Shown: one piece after another, positions 7,636 to 17,800 of the stretch
How the letters are laid out: every line of letters starts with the position of its first letter
How positions within the stretch are numbered: position 1 is the first letter of the stretch
DNA from: JACRIM01 sp038042195
Lineage (GTDB): Bacteria; Planctomycetota; Phycisphaerae; UBA1845; UTPLA1
NCBI GenBank assembly: GCA_038042195.1
Contig: JBBTET010000002.1
Location: 1-51,020, forward strand
DNA: 51,020 nucleotides
Direction of reading: 5' to 3'
Notes under the pieces: model-generated
The model's input: only the letters and a program-made list of their open reading frames with translations
What the model was told of the DNA's origin: nothing
Databases searched by the model: none
Position numbers and translations under genes: made by a program

Positions 7636-10413
7636 GTGAGCCCGGCTTGTCCCGAATTGGAGCAGCTTGACGCGTATGTCACGGATCCCTCGATGTCCGC
7701 CGCGCCCGTTCGCGAACACGTCGCTGGTTGCGCCGATTGTCAGGCACGGTTGGCCGAGTTGTCGGAGAATCAAGTCCTTTTTGCCGAGTTGAGCGACTCC
7801 GCCTCCCTACTGGGCGCCCGTTTGAGCGTCTTGAAACCGCCCCCGAGGCAGATGGGGGCATTCGACATCGTACGAGAAGTCGGCCGTGGGGGGATGGGTG
7901 TCGTGTATGAAGCACAGCAGAAGCAACCGCAGCGTCGTGTGGCGTTAAAGGTATTGCGTGGGGATTATGCTTCGAGCGACGAGCGGATTCGCCTGTTCAA
8001 TCGGGAGGTGCGCGTTTTGGCGCGATTGCGCCATGCGGGCATCACATCGATTTTCGAGTCGGGAGTCTCGACCGAAGGCCCGTTCTATGCGATGGAGTTT
8101 GTCGAGGGTCTGTCGCTCAGCGACTACGCGAAGCAGCACGACCTCAGCCTACGACAGCGTTTGGATTTGTACCTGAAGCTCTGCGCGGCGATCAGCTATG
8201 CCCACCAGCACGGCGTCATTCACCGCGATCTGAAGCCCGGTAACGTGCTTGTCGAGGAAGGCGGCGTGCCCAAAGTGCTCGACTTCGGCCTGGCACGAAT
8301 TACCGATTCTGATGCGACCGGCGTTTCACTGGCGATGGATGGCGGCCGCATCGTCGGAACGCTGGCCTACATGAGTCCGGAACAGACGCGCGGCGTGACC
8401 GACGAAATCGACGTGCGTAGCGACGTGTATTCACTCGGCGTGATCCTGTTTGAGCTGCTGACCGGCGCGCTGCCCTACGATGTGTCTCGCACGTCGGTGC
8501 CTATGGCCGTCCGCTCGATTTGCGAATCACCGACGCGCCGGCCGAGCAGCGCCGCGGCCGCGCGACAGGGCGATGCCCGGTCGCTGCAGGGTGACCTGGA
8601 TACGATTATTCTCAAATCGCTGGAGAAGTTGCCGGAGAGTCGCTATCAAAGCGTGGCCGCCATGGCGGAAGACATCGAACGCTACCTCGCGAATCAGACC
8701 ATTGTCGCTCGTCCGCCGAATGCGATCTATCAATTCAAGAAATTCGCGCAGCGCAATCGCGTATTGGTTGGCGGAATCGCCGGGGTCATCGTCGCGCTGG
8801 GTCTGGGCATCGTCGCCACGACGTGGCAGGCGCATCGCGCTCGACTGGCGGAGCGCACGGCGCTTGCGGAGGCCTCTATCAGCGCTGAGATCAGCCGCTT
8901 TCTTACGACCATGTTCGGATCGGTCAACCCTGTGGCCGACGGCCACGATGTCCGCGTCGTCGAGATTCTGAAGCGCGCGGCCACGGACATCGAGAAGTCG
9001 TTCGCCGATCAGCCTCGTGTAGCCATCGCGCTCCGAGACGCGATCGGCCGCGCGTATCAAAGCTTGACGCTTTACCTCGAGGCTGAACCTCAGTTCCAGG
9101 CTGGTTGGGAACTGGCACGGAATCAATACGGCGACGCGTCGCGCCAGGCGCTTCAATTCCAGTACAACCTCGCCGAGGCGATGGCGCATAATGGAAAAAC
9201 CGACCCAGCGCTCAAGAGTCTGAACAGCACGCTGGAGGCCCAGAAGCGTCAATTCGGAGTCGACGATGCCGACACGTTGACGACCATGCACTTTCTGGCC
9301 GTTGTCAAAGTGGAACAGGGCAATCTCGAAGCGGGCGAATTGTTGCTGCGGGAAGCACTTGCGGGACGAACGCGCTCGCTCGGCCCACAGCACGAACGCA
9401 CGCTCGATTCGATGGCCAATCTCGGTATCCTCCTGAACCGACGCGGAAAGAATACTGAGGCAGCAGAATTGCTGCATCGCGCTCATGACACTGCAACGCG
9501 GACCTTTGGGCCGGAGAGCACACAGGCGATTGTCTTCGCCAGCTATGTCGCGACGCTCGCGAATACACCGGAAGAGCTTGCGGCCATTGAGCCGATTTAT
9601 CGAGACATTGTCGATCGCGGCTCACGTGTTTTCGGGCCGGAGCACAGTCAGACGCTGGCGTTTCTGGGATCGTTGGCTCAACTGCTCGAGTTGCGTTGCG
9701 AGTTTGTCGAAGCAGAAGCAGTAGCGCGCGACCTCTACGATCGCCTCAAAAAATCGCGAGGCGAGCGTGATCCTCAGACCATCAACGCCATGGGACCATT
9801 GGCACGTCTCAACGGAATGAACAAGAAGTGGAAGGAAGCCGAAGAACTGATGCGGCGGATGTTGGCCCTGTGCCGTGAGGTTTTCGGTGAAGCGAACTCA
9901 CGCACGTCAGACGTGATGTATGATTTGGCGCAACTACTCAAGTCGAGGAAGAAACTTCCGGAGGCCCTTCAACTCTCGCAGGAAACGCTGACCCGATACA
10001 TAAGTTCACAGGGAGAGTCCGCCGTCGACACGGCACTCACGCGAGGGCTCATGGCCGAAACTCTGCGACAATTGGGACGCCTCGACGAAGCCCAGCCCGC
10101 CGCCGAAAGGGCGTTGGCTGATCTTCGCGCAGCGTCATCCACCGATGACTTGCTGACAGCCTGGGCAGAATCCAATTTAGGGACTTGCCTGCGTGATCAG
10201 ACGCACTATCCGCAGGCTGAACCATTGATGTTGCACGCGCATCAACGTCTCATGGCGCGCTTGGGAGAATGTCACCCGATTTGCATCGAGTCGAATGAGC
10301 GAATCTGCGCGCTGTATCGAATGTGGCACGCCGCCGATCCGACAGGTGGGCACAAAACACAAGCGGCCGAATTCGAGGCGAACCACGCCAACGCGAAGCG
10401 CCGCGCGGATTGA
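7636..10413 (+). CDS. Membrane Ser/Thr protein kinase with N-terminal zinc finger and C-terminal TPRs
   Basis: 925 residues from GTG 7636, one base after the sigma stop, with GAGGAG seven bases upstream. Residues of about 25-45 hold HVAGCADCQARL, the HxxxCxxC zinc-finger of anti-sigma (ZAS-like) proteins. The kinase domain (about 75-345) shows GRGGMGVVYE (P-loop), VALKVLRG (Lys), HRDLKPGNVL (catalytic loop), DFGLARI and MSPEQTRG. It is therefore a complete Hanks-type kinase. One membrane helix (VLVGGIAGVIVALGLGIVAT) follows at about 375. The rest is a long array of TPRs (for example LASEAGELLLREALAGRTRS-like and EPQFQAGWELARNQYGDASR), probably extracytoplasmic. Inference: the finger binds the adjacent sigma factor and the TPR part senses or recruits a partner. 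Confidence 0.93.
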   Translation: MSPACPELEQLDAYVTDPSMSAAPVREHVAGCADCQARLAELSENQVLFAELSDSASLLGARLSVLKPPPRQMGAFDIVREVGRGGMGVVYEAQQKQPQRRVALKVLRGDYASSDERIRLFNREVRVLARLRHAGITSIFESGVSTEGPFYAMEFVEGLSLSDYAKQHDLSLRQRLDLYLKLCAAISYAHQHGVIHRDLKPGNVLVEEGGVPKVLDFGLARITDSDATGVSLAMDGGRIVGTLAYMSPEQTRGVTDEIDVRSDVYSLGVILFELLTGALPYDVSRTSVPMAVRSICESPTRRPSSAAAARQGDARSLQGDLDTIILKSLEKLPESRYQSVAAMAEDIERYLANQTIVARPPNAIYQFKKFAQRNRVLVGGIAGVIVALGLGIVATTWQAHRARLAERTALAEASISAEISRFLTTMFGSVNPVADGHDVRVVEILKRAATDIEKSFADQPRVAIALRDAIGRAYQSLTLYLEAEPQFQAGWELARNQYGDASRQALQFQYNLAEAMAHNGKTDPALKSLNSTLEAQKRQFGVDDADTLTTMHFLAVVKVEQGNLEAGELLLREALAGRTRSLGPQHERTLDSMANLGILLNRRGKNTEAAELLHRAHDTATRTFGPESTQAIVFASYVATLANTPEELAAIEPIYRDIVDRGSRVFGPEHSQTLAFLGSLAQLLELRCEFVEAEAVARDLYDRLKKSRGERDPQTINAMGPLARLNGMNKKWKEAEELMRRMLALCREVFGEANSRTSDVMYDLAQLLKSRKKLPEALQLSQETLTRYISSQGESAVDTALTRGLMAETLRQLGRLDEAQPAAERALADLRAASSTDDLLTAWAESNLGTCLRDQTHYPQAEPLMLHAHQRLMARLGECHPICIESNERICALYRMWHAADPTGGHKTQAAEFEANHANAKRRAD

Positions 10414-10484
10414 GTGTCATCGACCTCGCATTGGGATTCCATGAATGCATTGTCGAACGACCGAGTGTCCCGCGAGTACCTCGT

Positions 10485-10619
10485 CTAGAGCGGATTCCAA
10501 TCGAGCGTAGCGTTCGCCCTCTGTGGCGAACGACGAAGTCAATGCAACGCCCCGACATTTCAGCGTTTCGTCGGCCCCCACGGAGGGGGGCCGCTACAAC
10601 CGGTTGAAATCCGCTCTAG
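10485..10619. mobile_element. MITE-like 135-bp element with 16-bp terminal inverted repeats
   Basis: CTAGAGCGGATTCCAA at 10485-10500 is the inverse of TTGAAATCCGCTCTAG at 10604-10619, 15 of 16 positions matching. The interior has further partial symmetry (GCGTTCGCCCTCTGTGG, GGCCCCCACGGAGGGGGGCC) and no coding frame. It sits between the convergent kinase and phosphatase genes. The arms plus the G/C-rich internal hairpin could also stop transcription from both sides. No transposase is in the window. Confidence 0.6.
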
Positions 10620-10648
10620 CCGTATGCTGTCCAACTCAAGGATTGATG

Positions 10649-12301
10649 TTAGCGTTCGGGTGTTCTCTGACGGGGAGGTCGTCGCCTGCGCCGTCCCAGC
10701 ACGAATGACAATCCGGGACCACACAACAGCATCATCGACATCAGCAGGTTTGCCGGCAGCGCGCCGCACAAGGATGGCTCCGGAAGTGTCACGGTGCTCA
10801 ACGTTGCGATCGGGGATGTCGCGTCGGATGAATCGGCCGGGATTCCCTTGTGCGTCAGCGTCAGGCCCTGCGACGTGACGTCTACAACAAGGTAGGCATA
10901 GCGATTCGGCTCAAGAAAGGCGAGATGGTTGCGCTCGTAGACTTGATTCTGCGCGAAATCAACCAGTAGATTGAAGAGCAGCGGACAGTTGAGCAAGAAG
11001 GGCGGTAGGTTTAGAGTCCCTGCGGCGAATTCACTGATCTCCTGCCGGATCGTCGCCTGCCCGATCGGGCCGGTGACGAATTCAGGCACACGAAAGTCTG
11101 GAGTGAACGACTGGCCCAGCGAGTTGCGGAGGTAATACGTCACGTCCGGGTTGTAGGTGTTGCCGTGAATGTCGGCCGACAGGAGGACTGCGCCGTCGAT
11201 CCTGTTTTCGTCAATGAAGTGCAACAGGTCGAAGCGCTCCGCGTCGTACCCATCCCAGCGGTCGTATGGCATTACCAGCAGCGACGTAAACGTGACCGAA
11301 CTGAGGATGAACTTCCAGCGAGCTGTCGAAGCCGCCAGACCCTGCTTGAGCCAGGCCAATTGGGCTGCGCCGAGCATGGTCCGTGATGGATCCTGGAGTC
11401 GGGCGATCACGGCTGGATCACGGGTCGGAAGAATGAAACCGTAGGGATCGATGTCGCCGCCGTCGCGCCCTGCGTCGCGCGAACGGTATTGCCGGCAGTC
11501 AAGCACGAAGAACTCAACAAGGGAACCGTAACGAAACGATCGGTAGATGCGCCGCAAATCACCTGATACGCCCTGATCACGAATCGGCTGGTTCTCAAAG
11601 AAAGCCTGGTAGGCGTCGGCGATTTGTTGGGGTGCGATGTCGGACTCTGGCTCACCGCCGTCATAGTCGTTGGTGACTTCGTGGTCGTCCCACTGCACCC
11701 ACGCTGAAGCGGTTGCGGAAAGGCGTTGTAGGGCAGGATCGCTGCGGTTCTGTGCGTACTTGTCGCGATAGCCGGTCAGGTCGGTGGCGATGCCGAGGTC
11801 GCCGGCAGCCTGGTCGCCATAGATGGTGTCACCCGCAAGGAACCAGAGGTCGGGACTCTCATCGGCTGCGAAGTTCAGCACGCGAAACGGCTGGCGAGCG
11901 GCGTTGGCATCGCCGGTATATACGAACCGAAACGAGTGTTCGGTCTCGGGAGCGGGGGCGGTGACGAATGTGCCTGTCGGGCTGACTTCTCCGGTGTCGA
12001 TTCGCGTAAAGCGAAAGAAGTATCGCAGAGCAGGGTTAAGCGAGGTTGCTTCGTATTTGATTGCAAGGCCCGTGTCGGCGGATGCCGTGATGACGGTCGT
12101 GGCACTGATCTGCGCGAAGCCCGCGTCATGAGAGATATCTATGCGAATGCTCCCGGCGGAGGATGTGCGAGTCCAACAGATTGCGCGGTCGGACCACACG
12201 TCCCCGCTGGCGACCCCCTGAGGGAAGGCGAACCCTGCGAGCAGGAACTGTGCCGGGAAGACGAGCACGAAGAGAAAGCCAGCTACCTGTACTCGTGCCA
12301 T
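10649..12301 (-). CDS. Secreted PhoD-like alkaline phosphatase / phosphodiesterase with sorting-type C-terminal tail
   Basis: 550 residues. There is an N-terminal export segment (VAGFLFVLVFPAQFLLAG). An N-terminal Fn3-like PhoD domain follows (FPQGVASGDVWSDRAICWTR, residues 25-115). The metallophosphatase core contains YTGDANAARQPFR, FLAGDTIYGDQ, QWDDHEVTNDYDGG and LLSADIHGNTYNP, which are the metal ligands expected for PhoD (Fe3+/Ca2+ enzymes acting on phosphate mono- or diesters outside the cytoplasm). The C-terminus is PSLCGALPANLLMSMMLLCG, then a hydrophobic stretch ending in RRRRR, a tail shared with two other exported proteins here. It has no obvious operon partner and is convergent with the kinase. 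A phosphate-scavenging role is inferred from the family only. Confidence 0.88.
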   Translation of the reverse strand: MARVQVAGFLFVLVFPAQFLLAGFAFPQGVASGDVWSDRAICWTRTSSAGSIRIDISHDAGFAQISATTVITASADTGLAIKYEATSLNPALRYFFRFTRIDTGEVSPTGTFVTAPAPETEHSFRFVYTGDANAARQPFRVLNFAADESPDLWFLAGDTIYGDQAAGDLGIATDLTGYRDKYAQNRSDPALQRLSATASAWVQWDDHEVTNDYDGGEPESDIAPQQIADAYQAFFENQPIRDQGVSGDLRRIYRSFRYGSLVEFFVLDCRQYRSRDAGRDGGDIDPYGFILPTRDPAVIARLQDPSRTMLGAAQLAWLKQGLAASTARWKFILSSVTFTSLLVMPYDRWDGYDAERFDLLHFIDENRIDGAVLLSADIHGNTYNPDVTYYLRNSLGQSFTPDFRVPEFVTGPIGQATIRQEISEFAAGTLNLPPFLLNCPLLFNLLVDFAQNQVYERNHLAFLEPNRYAYLVVDVTSQGLTLTHKGIPADSSDATSPIATLSTVTLPEPSLCGALPANLLMSMMLLCGPGLSFVLGRRRRRPPRQRTPER

Positions 12302-12473
12302 AATCCTGGGACTCCCGCATAAGCGTGAGCGGCGTCAACGGCAAACCGTACGCCGATTGTACCGGGATTTCAGCCTTTCGATTGGATCGTGTTGTTGACC
12401 GCAAAGTGAATCTGCCCGTCGGCAACGTGGATGATCGATCACTTGCCGGACCACGATCCCATGCAGGCCGGCG

Positions 12474-13631
12474 CTACGCCGGATTGGTCTTTTCCGACCA
12501 TGACACAGTCACTTCGGAGGGAATTCGCTCAGCCTTGGCGAACGCCCGCAGGCGCTCAATGAGCGCCGTGGTGCAGTGATTTCCCTTTGCCAGAATGAGT
12601 TTTTGGTCCGTCGTGCGAATATCCTCTTCAAGCTGCATTCCCTCGTGCAGCGAAGATATATTTAGCAACTCCCTTCGAATGACCTGCCCGTCGCCGCCCG
12701 TGGTTTTGGGGGCCTTCGACAAAAGGGACCCGCAGATTGCCGAGAGCGGAGCGCCATGAGGCCCGTGCCGTACCTGATCGAGAAGGGCAGAGGCAGGCAT
12801 CAGGTTGCGGCAAGCGCGTTCAACATCGACGGCGATTCGCAACAACCGTGCGCCAATGGTAATGGCAGCCGCGGGCTGATCCAGGCACAAATCCTGGGGC
12901 AACTCACCGGCTTCGCGCTGCCGCTTGATGATCGCCACGACCTGTTCCATTCGCGGAATCAATCGCAGGAGGCGCGCGCCGCATTCCGCACACTCTAGAA
13001 GCTTCTCGTCAGACAGAGCGGTGTGATCGTCACCTGTTTCGACGACGACGAACCCGAGTAAACTGAGCGAGGCCGCCATCGAGAATCGCCAGTCTGCCGG
13101 AACCCCCAATCCCTCACAGAGCGCGGAAACATTGTGACGCACGGAGATGACGAGTTCACCGAGGGCAGGATCACTCAGTGCGAGGGCTTCGGTGAGGACA
13201 CGAATGCTGCTGCCGAGCGTGTCGCGAAGAAGCACGCGCTCGGCGGTGACAAGCTGGTATTGACGGATGGCGGCTTCAAGGGCCTCTTCCAGTAGTTCCG
13301 GAGCGCAGGGCTTGTTCAGGAATCGAAAAATATGACCACGATTGATTGCCTGAACGGCGGTCCCTTGATCCGCGTTGCCCGTGAGCATCATGAATGACGT
13401 GTCCTTGTTGCGTTCGCGCGCCGCCTCAAGGAACTGGACTCCGTTCATGCCCGGCATCTGCATATCGGTTACGACGACTGCAAACGGGCCTTTTTCGGCC
13501 ATGACGGCCAACGCGGCCGCACCGCCAATTGCGGTCAGTAGCTCGTACTTGCGACCCAACGAACGGCGAAATCCATCCAGGATGTTCGGCTCATCGTCCA
13601 CCATCAGTATTCGACGATCGTTATGGCTCAT
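12474..13631 (-). CDS. Response regulator with degenerate HD-like output region
   Basis: 385 residues from ATG 13631 (MSHNDRRILMVDDEPNILDG), GGAG upstream; the longer frame is out of phase with its operon partner. The start overlaps the HDOD regulator stop as ATGA. The receiver domain (1-125) has VDDE acidic pair, VVTDMQMPGMNG with the phospho-acceptor Asp, LTGNAD and the KP Lys (FLNKPC). The central part (about 150-300) has the length and layout of an HD-type output (LSDPALGELVISVRHNVSAL, LIPRMEQVVAIIKRQREAG) but lacks an HD metal motif. The last 60 residues, SLHEGMQLEEDIRTTDQKLI then LAKGNHCTTALIERLRAFAK, form a small beta domain often seen at the end of such regulators. It is probably a non-catalytic HD-fold output. 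Confidence 0.85.
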   Translation of the reverse strand: MSHNDRRILMVDDEPNILDGFRRSLGRKYELLTAIGGAAALAVMAEKGPFAVVVTDMQMPGMNGVQFLEAARERNKDTSFMMLTGNADQGTAVQAINRGHIFRFLNKPCAPELLEEALEAAIRQYQLVTAERVLLRDTLGSSIRVLTEALALSDPALGELVISVRHNVSALCEGLGVPADWRFSMAASLSLLGFVVVETGDDHTALSDEKLLECAECGARLLRLIPRMEQVVAIIKRQREAGELPQDLCLDQPAAAITIGARLLRIAVDVERACRNLMPASALLDQVRHGPHGAPLSAICGSLLSKAPKTTGGDGQVIRRELLNISSLHEGMQLEEDIRTTDQKLILAKGNHCTTALIERLRAFAKAERIPSEVTVSWSEKTNPA

Positions 13632-14818
13632 GTGGCACTCTCCTGTTGAACGGGCAGGAGTTTTCGCAACCCCACAGCCTCGATAAAAGCGTGCGATGGC
13701 TCGATTTGTTCCACCAGGTCGCTCGCCTCGCTGACACAGCGGGCGAGATGGACGTACGACAAGGGGTGATTGGATTGGTCGGCCGTGCTGGTTTGGGGAT
13801 CCACCTGCTGCACCACGGTGTTGACGGTCGTTGGGTCGAAACCCCACAGCCCCAGGGCGAAGCCTCCGATCATTTGCTGGGTCACACCGAACTCAGCGGC
13901 CTCAGCTTGGTACAGCGGAATGGACTCTGCCTTTGCGATTTCCACGGTTTTCATAAACCTCTCCGGCTCGGACCGGATGAGGATTGAGCGACCGATCAGC
14001 GACAGTCCACCCGCCATCGTTGCCTTGTCTGACACCGTCACGGGCTGACCCGCGAGCTTGGCAAGTCGGCCCGCTTCGTTGCCGATCTCAATACTTTTGC
14101 TCCACAAGTCGTTGATTTCATCGGCACCCGGTGCCCCCTTGCCAATCATCTCGAATAGTCCTGACGACATTGCAAGCGACTGAATGGTCCCAGCACCTAA
14201 AAGGATAACTGCCTGGTGAACGGATGAAACGTGTCTTGCGATTCCGAAGAAAGACGAATTGACAAGTTGAACGACTTTTACTGCGAGGGCCATATCCTTT
14301 TCGATGGCCGCCGAGATGTCGTTAAGACCACTGTTCGCATCTTTGAGTACTCGAGTCAGTTCAACAAGCGTATCTGATAGCACCGGAAGCGAGCGCAGCC
14401 CCGCGACCATCGCCTGGGTATGGGCATTGGCGCAGGACGCTACCATGGTGAAGGCAGCCTCCATGGCGCGGCACAGTACGTTCTCCTCGCATGGTTTCTG
14501 GAGAAACTGGTGAATGGCTCCAAGACCTTTCTCGACCTCTGCCTGATTTGTTTGGCCCGACAGGATAATACGTGCAGTCGCCGGCCACCGTTTTTGCACC
14601 TCAAGGAGCAGATCCGCTCCGGTCATTCCCGGCATGCGCATGTCTGACACCACCAAGGCGGCAGGGCGCGCCTCGAGTTCTCGCAATGCAGCCTCGCCCG
14701 AATCGACGAATCGCATGTCCCAACGGTCACGGCGTCCGCGTAATTGCCTACGGAGGCCGTCAAGGATGAGAGGTTCATCGTCTACGAATACGACGCTCGG
14801 TTTTTCCACGGTAGTCAT
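13628..14818 (-). CDS. Response regulator with HDOD output domain
   Basis: 396 residues. The ATG at 14818 overlaps the kinase stop (ATGA) and is preceded by GGAGG. The receiver domain (about 8-125) has VFVDDEPLILDGLRR, VVSDMRMPGMTG (phospho-acceptor Asp), ILSGQTN and FLQKPC. The HDOD domain (about 140-340) is recognisable from LRSLPVLSDTLVELTRVL, DISAAIEKDMALAVKVVQLV then NSSFFG, and VSSVHQAVILLGAGTIQSLA. HDOD is a catalytically inactive HD relative that acts in signalling as a protein-interaction module. Its position between a kinase and another regulator, with 4-base overlaps on both sides, indicates equal expression and a shared upstream kinase. Confidence 0.9.
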   Translation of the reverse strand: MTTVEKPSVVFVDDEPLILDGLRRQLRGRRDRWDMRFVDSGEAALRELEARPAALVVSDMRMPGMTGADLLLEVQKRWPATARIILSGQTNQAEVEKGLGAIHQFLQKPCEENVLCRAMEAAFTMVASCANAHTQAMVAGLRSLPVLSDTLVELTRVLKDANSGLNDISAAIEKDMALAVKVVQLVNSSFFGIARHVSSVHQAVILLGAGTIQSLAMSSGLFEMIGKGAPGADEINDLWSKSIEIGNEAGRLAKLAGQPVTVSDKATMAGGLSLIGRSILIRSEPERFMKTVEIAKAESIPLYQAEAAEFGVTQQMIGGFALGLWGFDPTTVNTVVQQVDPQTSTADQSNHPLSYVHLARCVSEASDLVEQIEPSHAFIEAVGLRKLLPVQQESAT

Positions 14819-17800
14819 TCGTCTGCCTCCGCTTCCGCGCCTTTCGGAACTTCCGTGGTGTCGTGGACTGGAAGGCGAATGACAAAGGTGGTGCCGACTC
14901 CGGAGGTTGACTCAACGTCGAGCGAACCACCGTGTTTGTTCACGACGACGTCCCTGCTGATGGCCAATCCCTGTCCGGTCCCCTTGCCCACTTCTTTGGT
15001 CGTGAAGAAGGGGTCGAAGATGCGGTTGCGAAGCGCCTCTGGGATGCCGCCACCATTGTCCTGGACACGCAGCTCGACGGAGTCCCCCGACGCGCATGTG
15101 CTCACGCGGATTAGGCCCTTGGTGCCCTCGCCGTGTTTCTCCATGATGGCATCCGCCGCATTGACAATCAGGTTCAAGATGACCTGATTCATCTCCGCGA
15201 CACGGCACGGGACCAGCGGCAGGTCTTGTTCCAGCTTCAGTTCCAGGTCGGCGGCGTACTTCCAGCGATTGCGGCAGACTGTGACTGTAGACTCGATGGC
15301 CTTGTTGATATCCGCAGGTGTCTTGTTCTCCGAGCCGGGGTGCGAGAAGTCCTTCATTGCACGCACCAGGGTTGCCACACGCTCCAGACCTTCGAGCGAT
15401 TGCTCGATGGCCTTCGGAATCTCCTCGCGGACAAACTCGAAATCGAGATCCTTCAGTGACTGGCGGATTTCCTCGCTGCGATCCGACCAGCTGCGCGCGG
15501 GGGCTTTGTCATCCAACTGATGGACGACCATATCCACGAGGCCCAACAAAGACAACTGACTGTCCCGCAAGAATCGAACGTTGTCGCTGATGAACTGTGT
15601 CGGCGTGTTGATCTCGTGGGCGATGCCCGCCGCCAACTGACCGATCGATTCCAGCTTCTGTGCATGCACCAATTGAGATTGAAGGTGTTCCCGCTCCGAG
15701 ACCTCGGCCAAAAGCCGACCTTCAGCGGCCTTCACGGCTGTGATGTTCAAGTGCGAAACCACCGCAAAGCGCCTTTCTTCACGTGAGAAGCCCCGGATGG
15801 AGCACAGAAACCATTGCTGCCCGGTCGGGGCGTGACACGCGTACTCGATGGGGGGCGGCTCGGCCTCACCCGCCAGTACCAATCGCACGGCCGCCGCAAC
15901 CTGTGCTGCCTCTGGGCACTTCAGCGCGGCCTTGTCACAAGGCTCGAGATAATTTGCTCCTTCGAGCAGACCGGGCCCGGTGCCGTTGTTGGCCAGGGCG
16001 AACTCGCGCCAGGCACGGTTGACCGACAAAATCTGTGCATCGCTCCCCAGCACCACGGTGTGCGAGTCCAGCGAGTCGATGGCGCTCCGAAGGAATTGTT
16101 CGGAATCACGAGAACTTTGCTCAAGCTGTTTGCGCTCGGTGATGTCTCGCACAATGGCCACGAAACACGACGCCTGGTCCACGGATCGCACACACTGAAG
16201 CGAAACCTCAACCGGAATGTCGTGGCCGTCCTTATGACGGTGATTGGTCTCGAAGGTGTGCGTCGCCTGCGTGCCGTCGAGCAGAGGCTGGACCATTTCC
16301 CGAAATCGTTCGGCCGTAAACTCCGGTTTGATATCCAATGGAGTCATCCCCAGCAACTCGGACTCGGTGTACCCGACTTGCTGTGCTGCACCCTTATTCA
16401 CGTATGTAAACTGGAAGTCGCTGGCATTGAACATGAACACGCAATCGAGCGTTTGGTCCAGCGTGTTTTTGAATTGCGAGAGCGCTCGCTGGGTTCGCGT
16501 TCGCTCCATCATGCCGCCGATCTCCCGTCCCAGGGCTTGGACGAGCAACAACAGGTCGGGATCAGGCTCCATCTGTTCCGTATGGAAAAACTCCAGCACC
16601 GCCACGATTTGCCCCGCGGCCGACACCGGGAACGCAAATGCGCCACGGAGGTTCATCGACCTGCACGCTTCGGTCCGCAGAAAGTTCTTGTCGTTCTGAG
16701 TATTCATGATCCACGTCGGCCTGCCGGTCTTAAGAACGAGGCCGGGCATACCAACGCCGACCGGGAAGCGAAGGCGTTCGCTTTCAACTTGGAATTCCGA
16801 ATACGCCCCGGCAGTTTTTTTCTCGTCCACCCCGGAGCCGGTTTTGTGCTTTTGCTTTGATTCGGCAAAGTGCCAGAGTTTGGCCGAGGTCAGCACGCCG
16901 TCGGGCCCCACTGTCAAAACGTGCCCGACGGAACAACCGGTTTCGGCACACACGGCTTTGAGGCAATAGGCCGTGGATTCTTCAACGCTGCCCACCTGGT
17001 TTGCCACCGCGCCGATCTCGAACAGCATTTGGGCGCGCCGCTGCCTCTGGATCAGTTTTGCCTCGGTTCGCCTTAACTGGGTGACATCGCGCAGAAACGC
17101 GCTGAAACAGATTGGGCCGGACGCACCGGAAGCCGGCTGAACTGGTGTAATGGCCAGTTCGATGGTGATTTCGACGCCGTCCTTGCGAATGGCCGGTACC
17201 TCTATGCGCTGACCGGCCACACGGGCCTTTCCGGTGCTCAGGTACCGGGCCATGCCCTCCAAGTGCTTCGCGCGAAGCCGCTCGGGGATGATGAGTTCAT
17301 GCATTGGTCGGCCCACGGCCTCATCGCGCGTCCACCCGAACGTGACTTCGGCCTGCGCGTTCCAATCGATCACAACGCCTTTATTGTCCATCGCCACGAC
17401 TGCATCGACTGCGGTGGAGATGATCAGCCGCGTTCGCTCCTCGGCTTCGATGAGGCGCTGCTCCGCCTGCTTGCGTTCGGTGATGTCCGTTTGGATCGAG
17501 ACGTACTTCTCGATGGTGCCGTCCTGATTCTTCCAGGGCGTGATGGTCACCTCCACCCAATAAAGCCGCCCGTCCTTGGCTTTGTTGCATCTTTCGCCCT
17601 GCACGGTGCGGCCGGCGGCGAGCGCCTTCCACATCTCCACCCAAACGGCCTTGGGATGGTGGCCCGAGTTGATGATCCGTGGGTTGGAGCCGAGCAGTTC
17701 TTCGCGGGAGTATCCGCTGATCCGGCAAAACAAGTCATTGACATGGATGATCGATCCCTTCGTGTCGGTCACGAGGACGATTGCGTGCTCATCGAGTGTA

